NCBI GenBank assembly: GCA_007258455.2 | Contig: VDFB02047230.1 | Coordinates: 158,852,635 to 158,916,634 of the forward strand | Source of the DNA: Sequoia sempervirens | Taxonomy: Eukaryota > Streptophyta > Pinopsida > Cupressales > Cupressaceae | DNA length: 64,000 nucleotides | Direction of reading: 5' to 3' | Shown here: positions 11,707 to 23,289 of the stretch, in pieces | How the letters are laid out: each line of letters begins with the position of its first letter | Numbering within the stretch: position 1 is the first letter of the stretch | Notes under the pieces: generated by a model | Seen by the model: the letters and a program-made list of their open reading frames with translations, nothing else | What the model was told of the DNA's origin: nothing | Database searches by the model: none | Made by a program: the position numbers and the translations under genes

Positions 11707-12578
11707 GGATAAATTCAAGGAATGTAGGCTCCCAAGATTCCTTGCATGTGCGAGGAAGGTCCAAAGGAAAAGGAGGGCCTAAAGGAGACACGAAGAGAGA
11801 CAAGTCTAAAGGAAATTCTAAAACCCATAGGAAGAGCAGAGTAAAGTGTTGGAATTATGGTCAAATAGGAAATGTGGAGTGTGGAAACAAGAAAAAGAGT
11901 TCAGATAGTTCCATAAAAAATTCCTTAGAAGATGGTGATTTTGATGCTTTGTTTATTTCTGCTAACACTATTAATGATGATGACTGGCTTATTGATTTAT
12001 GTTGCTCCTACCATATGACTCCTCACAAGAAGTGGTTTACATCATATTCAACCTATGATGGGGAAGAATTTTTCCTTGGTGATAACAAGATGAAGAAGAT
12101 TGTTGGTAAGGGAAAGGTAAAGTTGTGTTTCAGTGATGGGAGGGTTAAAACCCTTGATTGTGTTTTACATATTCCAAGACTTGCAAGAAATTTAATTTCA
12201 ATATCCAAGTTGAATTATTCTAGAATTCATGTGAAATTTGACAAGTCTAATTGTAGGTTGGTAAGAGGGATTTTGGTGATAGCTAAAGGATCTCATATTG
12301 GGACTTTGTTTAGGCTTAATGCTTTCACTTTTTCTAACTCTACCAATGTAACTAGCACTAAAAATGCATGTATGTTGTGGCACCATAGATTGGGTCACAT
12401 AAGTGAAAAGGGTCTTAAGACCATTTTGAATAAAAGGTCAGTTAATTATGTTTCTAATTATTTTGTTGGTAAAAATGATTTTTGTGAGCATTGTGCATTT
12501 GGTAAAAAAAATAGATCATCATTTCCTAATGGGACTAATGAAGCTAAGAGATTATTCATTCAGATATGTTTGGACTAG
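11703..12578 (+). pseudogene. Copia B1 gag C-terminus, protease and GAG-pre-integrase
   Basis: This is one open frame of about 290 codons. The zinc knuckle near residues 48-60 is damaged: it reads CWNYGQIGNVECG, so the second Cys is Tyr and the His is Asn. The protease region reads WLIDLCCSYHMTP where the family has WLIDSGCSxHMTP, so the DSG triad is lost. The GAG-pre-integrase motif MLWHHRLGHISEKGLKTIL and the following C-x2-C of the zinc-binding part are intact. The same defects occur in copy B2, so they predate the duplication. Confidence 0.85.
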
Positions 12579-13240
12579 TGGATGTTGACTCTTTTGGAAA
12601 ATATTGTTATTATGTTACTTTCATTGATGATGTGTCAAGATACATCTAGATTTTTTTATTCATGCAAAATTTGAGGTTTTCTCTAATTTTAAGGAATTTA
12701 AAGCCTTAGTTGAGAAGAAAGCATATTATAAGATAAGGGTGTTGAGATTTGACAATGAGGGTGAATATTGTTCTAGGGAATTTGATGAGTTTTGTAAGAA
12801 TGAAAGTATTATTCAGAAAATGACTACTCCATACACACCCAACGAAATGGGGTAGAAAAAAGAATGAATCAAACCTTGATGGAAAGAGCTATGAGCATGT
12901 TGAGTGGCGCTAAGATTGATAGATTCTTTTGGGTAGAAGCTATAAGTACCACATGTTATTTGGTTAATAGATCTCCTTGTTCAACTCTTGTTGACAAAAC
13001 TCCTTATGAAGTGTGGATAGGTAGAAAGCCTTCTGTTTCACATTTAAGGGTCTTTGGTTGTGAGGATTTTGTTCATGTGCCTTAAGAGAAGCGTTATAGA
13101 TTGGATCAAAAAGCATAAACACGCATCTTTGTTGGTTACAGTGAGAATGTAAAAGGTTATAAGCTTTGGAATCCACTAACCCGTAAAATGGTTTTTGTTG
13201 ACAACGATTTTATTCACAACAAACAGGGCAAATAAATTCT
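12560..13240 (+). pseudogene. Copia B1 integrase remnant
   Basis: Core motifs can be followed across frame changes: VDVDSFGKYCYYVTFIDD, RFDNEGEYCSREFDEFC with the second Asp, and NGVEKRMNQTLMERA. In the family the last motif is NGVxERxN, so the catalytic Glu appears to be Lys here. The C-terminal segment with LRVFGCEDFVHVP and the Y-S-E-N-V-K-G-Y-K-L region is recognisable up to 13200. Stops and at least two frameshifts interrupt the region. It ends at the border of the 13241-15130 block. Confidence 0.8.
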
Positions 13241-15130
13241 TCACAACAAGATCGCAAAGAGCCTATCCTTCTTGAAAGATATGGAACAAAGACAACCTAA
13301 AGGGGAATTATGATTTAAAAGGAAAAGGTTGGCTTTAGTTCAACCCCAAGTCTCTGATAACCGGGTCATGATTGCAATAGGGTCTCTCTCGGGTATTGAT
13401 GTGATATTGATGTTAATCTCAAAGGGACTATTGTTTTGAATTGAATATTTTAGGCATTGGATTTTTTAATTGAATCATTAAGTCAAGCATCATGAAATAT
13501 AAAGATTTACAGTAATATTTCATAAACATCACAAATTCTTTGCTATCACTTAAGTAGATTTAGCATTAAGCATTCAAAAATTTTATGGAAAACAAAATAT
13601 TTTTAATAAAATTTCATCCATTCATTCAAATTTTGGAACATTTTCAAGAATTTAAACATCTACTCTAAAAATAAAGCATAAAAATACTAAAAATTAAAAG
13701 TTTCTCTTGGTTATTCTCCATGGATGCCCCAAATAATCAATTAAAATAGAGCAAACCACTTTATACTTCACCAGATTGCTTCATAGCTACATATAAAATG
13801 GTGCAAGCTTTTAAAGAGAGGGGGTTTCATTTCTGGACACTGAGTAGGTTCTATATGCACCCTTAAATGGCACAACATACGATCTTGTTCGACTAAACTA
13901 ATAAAACCAACCACAAAAGATACTGAGATAGGTAGCTATCTAATAAGCTTTGATATTAATCAATATCTATGTGCATACAAATTTTTACGTCAGAATGGTT
14001 CAAAAAATATAAAAAAAAGAACAAAACTTAAAAGTTTATGTCCTCTGACATCCACAAATTTTGAACTTAAAATAAAAAAGGGGATCCTTTGGCCTTCTAT
14101 AGAACACAAGGGTCAGATAGGATACAAATAATAAATGAGAGGAAATCTAAGGGACCAATCTCATCAAGGCATGTGGAATGTAGTAAACAATAGGAGAATT
14201 TTAATTGAAGTCAATGGAAGTCAACTCCAATTACACATTGAAGCTCTTCGGGTGTTAATCTTTAATCATTTCCAGTATGATACTTCAAATCAGGATAGTG
14301 TGTAGAGACTTCCCATACATTCAGAATGAACAAATGGAATTTTTTCCCTCATACATCATTTGGATCTAGTTCTATCACTCTTGGGATTGGGCTTCCTTAG
14401 AGGTTGGCATTTTCATCCGCTGCAGGTGAAATACCGGGATCCCCAAATACCGGGATCCCCAACATTCCTGTGGATTCGAACTCCTCTGCCAATAGTATCC
14501 CAGAATAATCAAACTGGAATGAAAATGATTCTATCCACAATTCAATTTTTCCTGACTGTCCATACCCGAACTTTGCATCACAATCCATATCTCCTGCAAT
14601 CAAAAATTCCACACATCAAATCCCTTTTCAAAAAAAGAAAACATTCATAACATCTCATGTAAATAAAATCGTTATTCAGATGTCAATACAAAATCTCATA
14701 ATTAACACGCTTCTTAGCATATCATAAATCCTTACATGTATACCTGATTACCGAAGTCATTAGATAAACTTAAAATTTTAGCATTTTCACTTTACATTAC
14801 AACCCGGTACCTGATATTCAACTTTACCCACTAACTTTCCTGGACCTTGATTATACCAGAACTCTATTTTACCAGATTGCATCATACTGGACCGAAGCCT
14901 TCCATTCAAACTCTCATTACCTTTTTCCATTTCACATGTTTCCGGTACGTGGTGCCCAAAACACTTACATTAAAAAGTACTTTTATTATCAAAGATTTCT
15001 CTTTGCTCTTCACTTTCAGTGATCCTTCAATTTGCTAGCTCTTGCCATAAGAGTTATTTTTCACCTGGGTCGCCAAGTCTTTTCAGTCTTGGGGTGTGTT
15101 GTGAGACCACACAACAATTTTCTCTAGAGT
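13241..15130. mobile_element. Unclassified insertion separating B1 integrase and RT
   Basis: About 1.9 kb of non-coding DNA, also present in copy B2. Near its right end it reads GGGTCGCCA, followed 20-odd bases later by TGTTGTGAGACCACACAACA. That is a perfect 7 bp inverted repeat with TG and CA ends around a 6-base spacer. The layout resembles the GAGTCGCCA-then-LTR junction of the gypsy element at 45311-45320, so the block may be the 3' part of a Tat-like element with a collapsed LTR. I could not fix either end or a target duplication. Confidence 0.4.
14431..14464. repeat. 16 bp tandem duplication specific to this copy
   Basis: AAATACCGGGATCCCC occurs twice head to tail. Copy B2 (near 56504-56520) has it once, so the duplication arose after the two regions separated, or was lost in the other. 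Confidence 0.75.
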
Positions 15131-16195
15131 TGTGATTTGTAGGAAGTTTAGAGCTTACTCAAGTGAAGAACAACCAAAGGAGAAAGATAAGACAAAAATA
15201 ATGCACTTTGAGACAAATATTGAAAAGAAGGAAGATGCACATGTGGAGAAAAAACTAGATGGATTAGAGCATGGAGAAGAAGAAGAGTAGTAAGAACCCC
15301 TTACTCCTACCTTGAGAAGATCCACAAGATAATGAAATACAATTGACATGTATAGCCCATCCAATTTTTGTTGTGTATTTTATTTTTTGAGTATTGACAA
15401 TGAACCTAGATCCTACAGGGAGGCTCTTTCTTCAGAAGAAAGTGAGTCTTGGATGCAAGCCATGCAAGAGGAGATGATGGATTTAGATAGTTATGATACC
15501 TATGATCTTGTGTATTCGCCTAAATGAAGGAAGCCAATTTTTTGCAAGTGGGTATTTAAAAATAAATTTTGGGGTAGATGGTCAGTTAGAGTGGTACAAG
15601 GCCAAATTGGTGGCTAAGGGCTACTCCTAGAGAGAGGGAGTTGATTTTGGTGAAATTTTCTCTATTGTTGCTAAGTTAAATTTTATTAGATTCTTATTAT
15701 CTATTACTACCACTTATGATTTTGAAATAGAGCAAATGGATGTTAAAATTGCTTTCTTGCATGGGGATCTTGAGGAAGAGATTTATATGTGACATCTTGA
15801 TGATTTTGTTGTTAAAGGAAAATAACACTTGGTTTATAGGTTAAAGATATCTCTATATGGTTTGAAATAGTCACCCAATATGTGTTACCAAAAGTTTGAT
15901 GCATTTTATTTGAAATTTGGTTTTGTTAGGAGTGAGGAGGATCATTTTTTTTACTTTAAGGTTGTTGATGATCATATACTAATCATTGTCTTGTATGTTG
16001 ATGACATGTTGTTTATTGGTAATAACAAGGTGATGATTAGGTAGCTTAAGACTAACATTTTTGGCATATCTGATATGAAGGACTTGGGAGTTGAAAAATA
16101 TATTCTTGGGATAGAGATCAGTAGGGATCAGGTTCACATAAAGCTTTGGTTATGTAAGAGTAAGTATGTTGATACTATTTTGTAGAGATTTAATA
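15131..16195 (+). pseudogene. Copia B1 reverse transcriptase
   Basis: Following a degenerate integrase tail, the RT begins near 15400 with WMQAMQEEMMDLDSYDTYDL. It continues through MDVKIAFLHGDLEEEIYM, the LYGLK segment and an intact YVDDM active site near 15997-16011. In-frame stops at about 15790 (TGA), 15823 (TAA), 15868, 16041 and 16183 (TAG) fall where the family has Arg or Gln. The same stops are present in copy B2. A frameshift near 15570 separates the first segment. Confidence 0.85.
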
Positions 16196-16912
16196 TGCAT
16201 GACTATAAACTAGTAAATATTCCATTTCCAATTGGTACTAAGTTGAGTTTAGACATGTGTCCTAATTTTGATGATGATTTTGAAGAGATGTCTAAAGTTC
16301 CTTATGCTAGTGTCTTTGGTAGTTTGATGTGTGTAGTGGTTTTCACTAGATCATATATAGCTCAAGCAGTGGGAGTTTTGAACATGTTTATGTCTAACCC
16401 TGGTAGGGAGAATTGGACTTTTGTTAAGAAGGTGTTTAGATATTTGTGTGATACTTCAAATTATTGTTTAGTTTAAATCATGGTACTAATAATGTGGATA
16501 ACTCATTGGACAAACAAGGTTTTGTTGATACAGATTAGGCAGGTGAATTGGATAGTCAAAGGTCCACTAGTAGCTATGTTTTTACTTTGTTTGGAGGTGT
16601 AATGAGTTGGATGATTAAGAGGCAACCTATAGTTGCATTTTCCACCATCGAAGAAGAGTATATGGGTGCTACACATGCCTTTAAGGAGGTGGTTTCATTA
16701 CAAAGACCTAGTAATGACATCGGTTTTGATTGTAGGGCAGTGAACATTATATGTGACAATCAGAGTGCCATATGTTTAGCCAAAAATCCTATGTATTATG
16801 CTCATAGTAAGCATGTTGATGTTCAATATCACTTTGTCTAAGAAATGGTTGATAATGGTAAGGTATTGATTGAGAAGGTTGACGCTTTGGATAATGTTGT
16901 AATTCTCTCATG
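16195..16912 (+). pseudogene. Copia B1 RT connection and RNase H
   Basis: The frame at 16195-16476 carries the copia connection motif KVPYASVFGSLMC. A frame change leads to the RNase H, with VDTD (first Asp), SQRSTSSYVFTL, STIEEEYMGA (Glu), IICDNQSAICLAKNP (second Asp) and HSKHVDVQYHFV. A TAG replaces the Trp of DTDWAG seen in copy B2, so this stop is private to B1. The last 80 bases before the polypurine stretch include a degraded C-terminus. Confidence 0.85.
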
Positions 16913-17038
16913 AAGCCAATGACCATGAATAAGTTCTCTTGGTGCATGAAGGCCATGGGCCTTGATCACTGTACTTGATTATTTATTTTATTTGTATCTC
17001 ATGGATGTAATTGCAATGTATAATATCAAGTGGGAGAA

Positions 17039-17890
17039 TTTTAGGATAGGTGACATTATAATTTCTATTATAAGTTGAGTCTCCACATTATTTGGAAAGT
17101 GTTCTAGGGGATATGAGGGACAAAATATTTATTATTTATTTTCCTATGATAAATTGTAATTACATTCAAAGAGGTGGATCCATTACTATCATAGTTACAA
17201 AGTATTTTAGAGGCATGTTCATTTTGGGCATCCAAATTTGTGAGTGGGGACCACATTATTGTGTATATCCTTGCATGTTATTTACATGTTTTGTATGTTC
17301 TTGCATGGTTAGGTACCCAGGTGTGCATGTTGGTGCATGTTCATGCATGAAGATGTTAGAGCCGTCAGAGAGTTATGGAGCACTAGGGATTGAACAATTT
17401 TGATTAGTTGTGGGTTAGGTTCCCATGTGAAGGACTTGTGATTATTCAATATTTTATTCCATGTTTATGGGATGTCCACTAAAGGGGGGCGTGGGTTTTT
17501 CCAAGTGGTTTTGCTTGTTGTTTTGGGATATCATTTGGGGTATTCTCTCCCACAAAATTCTATATATTGGAGCCTTGAGATGGTGGTTTGTAAGAGTATG
17601 TTTGTAGGTTGTTAGAGCGACAAGGTGATCCTAGAGTGTCAAGAGGATTGTTGTATTGATGTTCTTCCTTTAAGACTAATACAAAATTTGGATCTCTTTG
17701 GGTGTGGAGTTTTTTTGCAAGGTCTTCTCCACATATATCTTGTGTTTGGTAACTTGTGGTATTGTTGATTTTTCTTTTATTGATGAATTGTTAATCACAT
17801 AATCTCTTTATGGTAATCTTGTAAACACAATTTTAGATTTGCAACCACATATTAAGTTTTATTGCTACAAGTTTTCATCTTGTTATTCCA
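17039..17890 (+). repeat. Copia B1 3' LTR
   Basis: This 852 bp block is preceded by the purine-rich CAAGTGGGAGAA tract and ends TTATTCCA. The first two bases are TT instead of TG compared with the 5' LTR, a point mutation at the LTR edge. Confidence 0.9.
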
Positions 17891-20322
17891 AAATGTATTG
17901 CCTACAAGGCATATTACACAAATAGGGAAGACTCAACCACAAAAAATCAATTCATGAGACATATCAAATTATGGTGGAGGGAAAAGATATTGACCTTTTT
18001 GAGGTGTTGTGATAATAACTATTGAAGAATGTGGAGTGCACTAAGAAGTCCCACTATTAGTTCAAGTATGGAACCTTAATCATATGTTTAACATTTTATT
18101 TCATGAATGAATTACCAACCTTTGCAAGTAAGATATGGGACACTAATAGATTGATAATTACACAAATAAATGACCATGTCAAGTTTTTCCAAGACGTTGC
18201 TTCCTACATGGCCATGTATTAGGGTTTCTTCAAATACCTTCATCAAAAGTTGCATGAAAGAGAACACATCTCATATGATGCAATTTTTACATACATAAAG
18301 GGCATAGTAATCTTAGTAGATAAAGACTACACTCTAATGGAGGATATAAAACCTTTAATGTCATGTATATCAAAACTTTCATATAAAGCTATAGATGCAG
18401 AGATTGACTCATATGTGGAAACTTCTATTTAAATACCAAAAGACCCTAATTTGGAGAAGTTTACAACTTACTAGGAGTTCATGGATAACTTGGGGAAAAA
18501 TAAATCAGAGGAGCATATGGATAGGAATAGAGAGAAACTAAGGGGAAAATGGGGCCTAGGTAAAGAAGAACTAGAGGCAAAAAGCTCATCTACTCCATGA
18601 AGGTTCAAAAGACTTCACATAGGAATATCCCTGGCCACATCCACTCAGTTTGAAGGAATCAAAGGTAGAGTAAGAGTAAATTAGCTACCATACCACAACA
18701 AAAAGAATCATTGGTAGAAGAAGAATTTGAAGAACTTCAAATGAGTGAAAAAAAAAAGCATAAGAGGAAAAAGAAAAAGGCACAAAAGGAAGCTTCCCTA
18801 TCAAAAGATTAAGATTAGGAAATGAAGAAGTCTAAAGATCAACAACCGTAAACTTTAATGAATGAGGAGACCTTGTACACTAGATTGTTTAGAAAAGGGT
18901 TTTTAGAAAATAAATGTCTATGAAGAGATGGGGGGCCCAAAAGAGCTATTATTGAAGTGACCATAATTAGATATATGGTCACTTCCACATAACATTAGAA
19001 GCCTTAATTGACTATTTCCCACCACCTCTAGTTTCCACATTATTCCAAAAGTGGGAACAAGTCATACAAGAAGAATAAAAATTGAAAGAGACAATAAATA
19101 AAGAGATAGTCCCATTGGCCACCACAACCTAGAAAGAGAACTTTGGTTAAAACAAAGAATGGGAAAATTAATGTTGAGAATTCTAAGTATTATAAAACAG
19201 GTTCAATATGCAATCAAGGAGACCAAAAATAAGGTCTACAAATATATTTGCAAAGAAGAAGAAAAATATGAAGAAGTTCCATCTTCCCTCTATATACACA
19301 CAAATCCCTCACTTGGTCAACAAGTTCCTTCTCTTTCTCCACCATCTTAAAAGAAACAATAATCCCCTATGACCACTTCCTCAGGTCAATCCATTAAGGG
19401 CTTCCTAGCCAAAAAAAAACAAATCCAACCTATAGATACAATATAGTTGGAATATCCATTAATTTGCTCACAAATTGATCTCTCTAACATTACACCTCTA
19501 CAAAAGTTTCAATTGGGGGATATTTTCACTAAACTACTTGGGGGGACATTTTGAAACAAGTGGATAATATAGAGTAGTTGGAAGATATAATCAAGGATAT
19601 CTAGAATAAGTGACCATAGGTGCAAGGGGACTCTTCACAACATATCCTGACACAAATTAAATTTTTAGTAGATGGGTTAATTCAAGATACATAGCAAAAA
19701 ACAACCAACATGCAACACACCATCATTGTGAAACTACAAAAAGCTAAAATCGACGAGGAAAGAAAGAAATGTGACACCACTCACTCATAATTGGAGACAC
19801 ATATCAACACTTAAAGGAATACAAAAATTGATGTCCACATGCTATACCAATTCTTCCTCCAATGGCCTAATATCATAGCAAAAATCAAAGGTCAAATGGA
19901 TTAGATTGAACTACCTATTCCTTAGGTGGCAAAATATTATGATGCAGTGACAAATATAAACGAACTTACAAGAGAATAAATGAAAACACTAATCACATAG
20001 TCTCAACAACTATAATATCAATGAGGGTAGGCAAGGCATAAATTCCAACTACTCAAGGAGGTTGTCAGTTTGAGATTAGCACATATAATAGGGTTTCTTG
20101 AATATGCACAAAACTAGCCCTTAAGATCCAGATTCCCACCACACTATTAGAAGTTGAGAGAATACTCACACAAATTAATTTTCATAATCATCTTTTTTAG
20201 CAAGCCAAGGCACAATGGGATAGTAATTTTTACTATCTAAAAGATATTTATAAGGCCATCATTATAGCCAACTAACATAAAGATGTCTTGAGGACAAGAC
20301 AAAATTTTGAAATGGGGGATGA
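17891..20322 (+). pseudogene. Decayed coding region of unknown family
   Basis: The + strand reads as weakly open over long stretches. The clearest is 18106-18432, with a helical, lysine-rich product containing FMNELPTFASKIWDTNR and a Y-I-K-G-I-V-I-L-V-D-K-D-Y-T-L-M-E-D segment. It is interrupted by TAG and TAA codons. Downstream is a very basic stretch (18760-18800), then more degraded sequence. The region ends at AAATGGGGGATGA just before the TGTTAG of the next block, as would fit an internal region ending in a polypurine tract. I recognise no domain. It is copied at 59950-62407. Confidence 0.4.
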
Positions 20323-20802
20323 TGTTAGTAGGGAAAATTCTAGAGTACAAAACTGTTATAGTCACTCAAGAGCGCAAGCCTCCAAGATCACCTACAAAAC
20401 TAAAAATAACCTTCTACAAGAGAGAAATAAAGAGAATAAATTTTTAATAGTGAATGCAAGATAATATTAGATCAAATGTAATTAATATGGAATGTACAAG
20501 GTTAAAATTGAATGGAATTGGAATGTAATGGAATGATTTACAAATGAGAACCCCTTGGTTATATAGCCAAGGTGAGACATTGGATTAGGATCATGACAAG
20601 TGTCTTAATCCTATGTCATGAGAAAAACAACTCATCAAATATTAAATGACATATGAAAAAAGTATTAAATAACATGATAAGATAAGATGAGATCACATGA
20701 CACCTAAGACTTCTAGAAATATTCCTAGGACCTAAGTAAACTTAAAATGTAAATAGGACCTATAAATGAACTAGATAGGTAAGAAAACTATTTACACCAA
20801 CA
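20323..20802. repeat. 480 bp LTR-like block, orientation uncertain
   Basis: The block starts TGTTAGTAGGG and ends ACACCAACA, so it has TG and CA ends. On the - strand it reads like a copia LTR: TGTTGGTGTAAAT start, CTATATAACC TATA-like box in the middle and CTACTAACA end. A purine tract CTTAAGGGGGG abuts that start (20803 on). On the + strand the left border instead has AAATGGGGGATGA. It could be the 3' LTR of a - strand element (perhaps copia D) or of the + strand remnant to its left. The second copy is 62408-62887. Confidence 0.6.
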
Positions 20803-21593
20803 CCCCCCCTTAAGTGCAACTTAGAAAGTAGATTATTATGCAAATGATGCAAAGATGGGTCCTAACTACTAGGCCATGTTAGGTACCCATGTACAAACAT
20901 GATCTCTCACAAAAAAAGAAAATGAGAAAACCCAATGGGACAAAACTCCTATGCAAAAGAGATAGGAAAACAAATAAGAAAGACAAAACCCCATATGAGT
21001 AAAAATATACCCCCGCCCCCTGCATAAGAGAGAAGAAGAGATACCATGCAACCCCCCCTCAATATAGAGTCTCATGCAATGATGGTAGAAGCTTGACATT
21101 GAATGTTGAAGATGATATAATCTCATCGAAACAACATTCCTCCATTTAGGAAGAAACTAAACCAAGATGGCATGCAAGATTTATTTCCAGTCTTGGAAGG
21201 AAGATGGGGGAAGAAGAATCATGTGTGATGTCTTTGAAGTATGCTCAAGTGTCTCCATGTCAATGTCAAAAGTTGACACACTCCAAATAGACATTCTAGG
21301 CCATACTAAAGAAGAGTAAAATCCAAAATCTAGTAGAGATGAATTTATAACACAATCCAAAGACAAAGATAACTCCTCTAAAGATAAATATTCCTCCTCC
21401 AAATGCTATCCAAAATTATCCACACTCATGTGAAATTGTGAAGAGTGATCATGTAGAGAATGAACAAGAGGTTTAGAGTGTTCTCTCACAATAATTGAAT
21501 AAGGATCATCTCCATCAAAGAGAAGCTATATACAATCAATTGTGTCTCCCAAATCTAAAATGTGGGACTCAACAAACAAACTTATAATATCTA
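20803..21593 (-). other. Non-coding remnant, perhaps the 3' internal part of copia D
   Basis: It starts with a - strand polypurine tract (CTTAAGGGGGG) and runs to the TTAAG target duplication of nested element C. The two short - strand open frames (21126-20869 and 21402-21181) show no retroelement motif. After removal of element C it continues into 29526-30883, which carries copia gag and protease on the same strand. Confidence 0.45.
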
Positions 21594-21598
21594 TTAAG
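21594..21598. repeat. Target-site duplication of copia C, left copy (TTAAG)
   Basis: TTAAG directly precedes the element and is repeated at 29521-29525 directly after it: a perfect 5 bp duplication, the size made by copia integrases. Confidence 0.9.
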
Positions 21599-22859
21599 TG
21601 TTGAACAAGATAACCAAGAAGGGGGGTGAATTACTTGTAACACATTAAAATTTTTAGAACTTCCACCAGAAATTAGAACAATAATTATTCATAAAACCTT
21701 TACTCTGCCAATGTGATTAATCATTAATGCAAAAGTAGAAACTAAAAAAAATCACTCACAAAATAATACCATATTTACATGGAAAACCCAATAAGGGAAA
21801 AACCATGATGAGGATTAGCTCACAATATAGAGAATATCAAAACCGATTATAAAGGCTCACTACTAAAGAAGGCTCACTGCCAAAATATGACTCACTATCC
21901 GAATCAGGAATCATTGTCCAACAAGGGTTAACCACCCAAAGGGCTCACTACCACAAAATTACAAAGAAGATAGAAGATATTTTTTCCACCACAACTCACT
22001 CAAACACTTGTAGACATATACATGAATGATAGAGTACACCTTCAACTCACTGCTTCTAGAAACTTAACAATTAGATTTCACACTGATTTACTCAAACTCA
22101 CATCACATACATTATTTTGCATCTATCTCTCATCTATCTTGCTTGCATTTGTATCATCATCATATCTTTCACAAAAAAATATACCGTCTTCAACTTTGAA
22201 ACTCATCCAAAGTTTTCCATACACCATTTGCATTTACAAATTCAAATTAAGTCAATGCCAAAATATTCTACAGTGGAATTAGAATGAGGATGACCCAAAC
22301 ACACTTGATGAGGACCCAAATAAGTCCCAACATGTCTCAACATGCTTCCATGATCTTTACAAGTAGTGCTAAACACAAGGTTAGCCAATACTCATGCAAA
22401 AAACCTAAAAAATTAAGCACACACAACCTTAACATGATCCAATCTTTCTAGATAACAAAATTCACTTTGACACGATCTCTTCAACTTATCATAAAAAATA
22501 CAAGACATAAAACTTGAATAAGAAGAAATCCGAAGCAACTACATTTCTCCCGAACCTCATCCAAATACACAGAAAAACACAATTCACAACTGGTGAACAT
22601 AACTCGCACTGTATAATAATCCAAAAACCCAAAATATGGATATAGCAGCTTCTCACAACCATGAACAATACCTCATATCCTTACTAGCATAGAAACACAT
22701 TCCAGAGCAAAACTCAGAGCAAACACTAAATACCTGCAACCTTCCTTTGTTACAATTTTCTCAATATCTTCGACATATATAGCCAATATACATTACAATA
22801 GCAACTAGTTGACCAGTTAACTAGTTGACATCAATGAAAACACTTTCATACTTGAAAAA
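21599..22859 (-). repeat. Copia C 3' LTR (long form)
   Basis: About 1.26 kb. Its left end (TGTTGAACAAG on +) and right end match the 5' LTR, but it contains about 0.57 kb (roughly 21678-22248) absent from the 28859 copy. The right border lies next to the polypurine tract complement AATCTCCCCC. Its final CAACA is degraded to GAAAAA. Confidence 0.85.
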
Positions 22860-23130
22860 ATCTCCCCCTTTGTCATTGATGGAAACACATGATGTGAAAA
22901 ACCATCAAAGACAACACAAAAACTCTGAACACTACTTTCTCATTATTTTATTTTCTCCCCCTTAGTAGATAATTTTTTTCACATGATACTTTCTTCCTTT
23001 TCACATCTTCCTCTCCCCATTTGAAATCAATGGAAAAGGAAAAATATGATTTACATTGATTTCCCCTTTGACATTAAGAACAAAATACTCTTTCAATGAC
23101 AACACATGACACTACTTGCTCCCCCTGAGA
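22860..23130 (-). promoter_or_regulatory. Copia C polypurine tract with repeated tract-like motifs
   Basis: Next to the 3' LTR the - strand reads AAAGGGGGAGA (about 22860-22870). Similar tracts recur on the - strand at about 22955-22963 (AAGGGGGAGA) and 23119-23126 (CAGGGGGAGC), with a shorter GGGGAG near 23013. The LTR-proximal one is the likely plus-strand primer, and the others are spaced 90-160 bases apart. Confidence 0.65.
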
Positions 23131-23289
23131 GGTATCCACCAAAACATCATTCCAGAAGAAAGAAAAATCCATAAATCCATTGGATTGATGCATCTCCATA
23201 TGCATCTAGTTCAAGAAAGGGGGGGAAATAACCCCTAACCTCTCCTAGATATACTCAAAAGTATCTTTAGGAAGAGCCTTTGTAAATAT

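Larger units (their letters stand above)
10233..17890 (+). mobile_element. Ty1/copia element B1 with both LTRs, decayed and interrupted
   Basis: A 5' LTR (10233-11090), initiator-Met primer site, gag, protease, integrase, RT, RNase H and 3' LTR (17039-17890) are all present in copia order. The LTRs differ at roughly one base in ten in the stretch I compared, so the insertion is old. The gag knuckle, protease and integrase active sites are altered and many stops are present. A block of about 1.9 kb (13241-15130) splits integrase from RT. I found no matching target duplication (GGTAT on the left against AAATG on the right). A near-identical second copy starts at 53752. Confidence 0.9.

Noticed and set aside
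10228..17895. Target-site duplication of copia B1
   Set aside because: The left flank reads GGTAT and the right AAATG; no 4-6 bp match at the LTR borders, so none is claimed.
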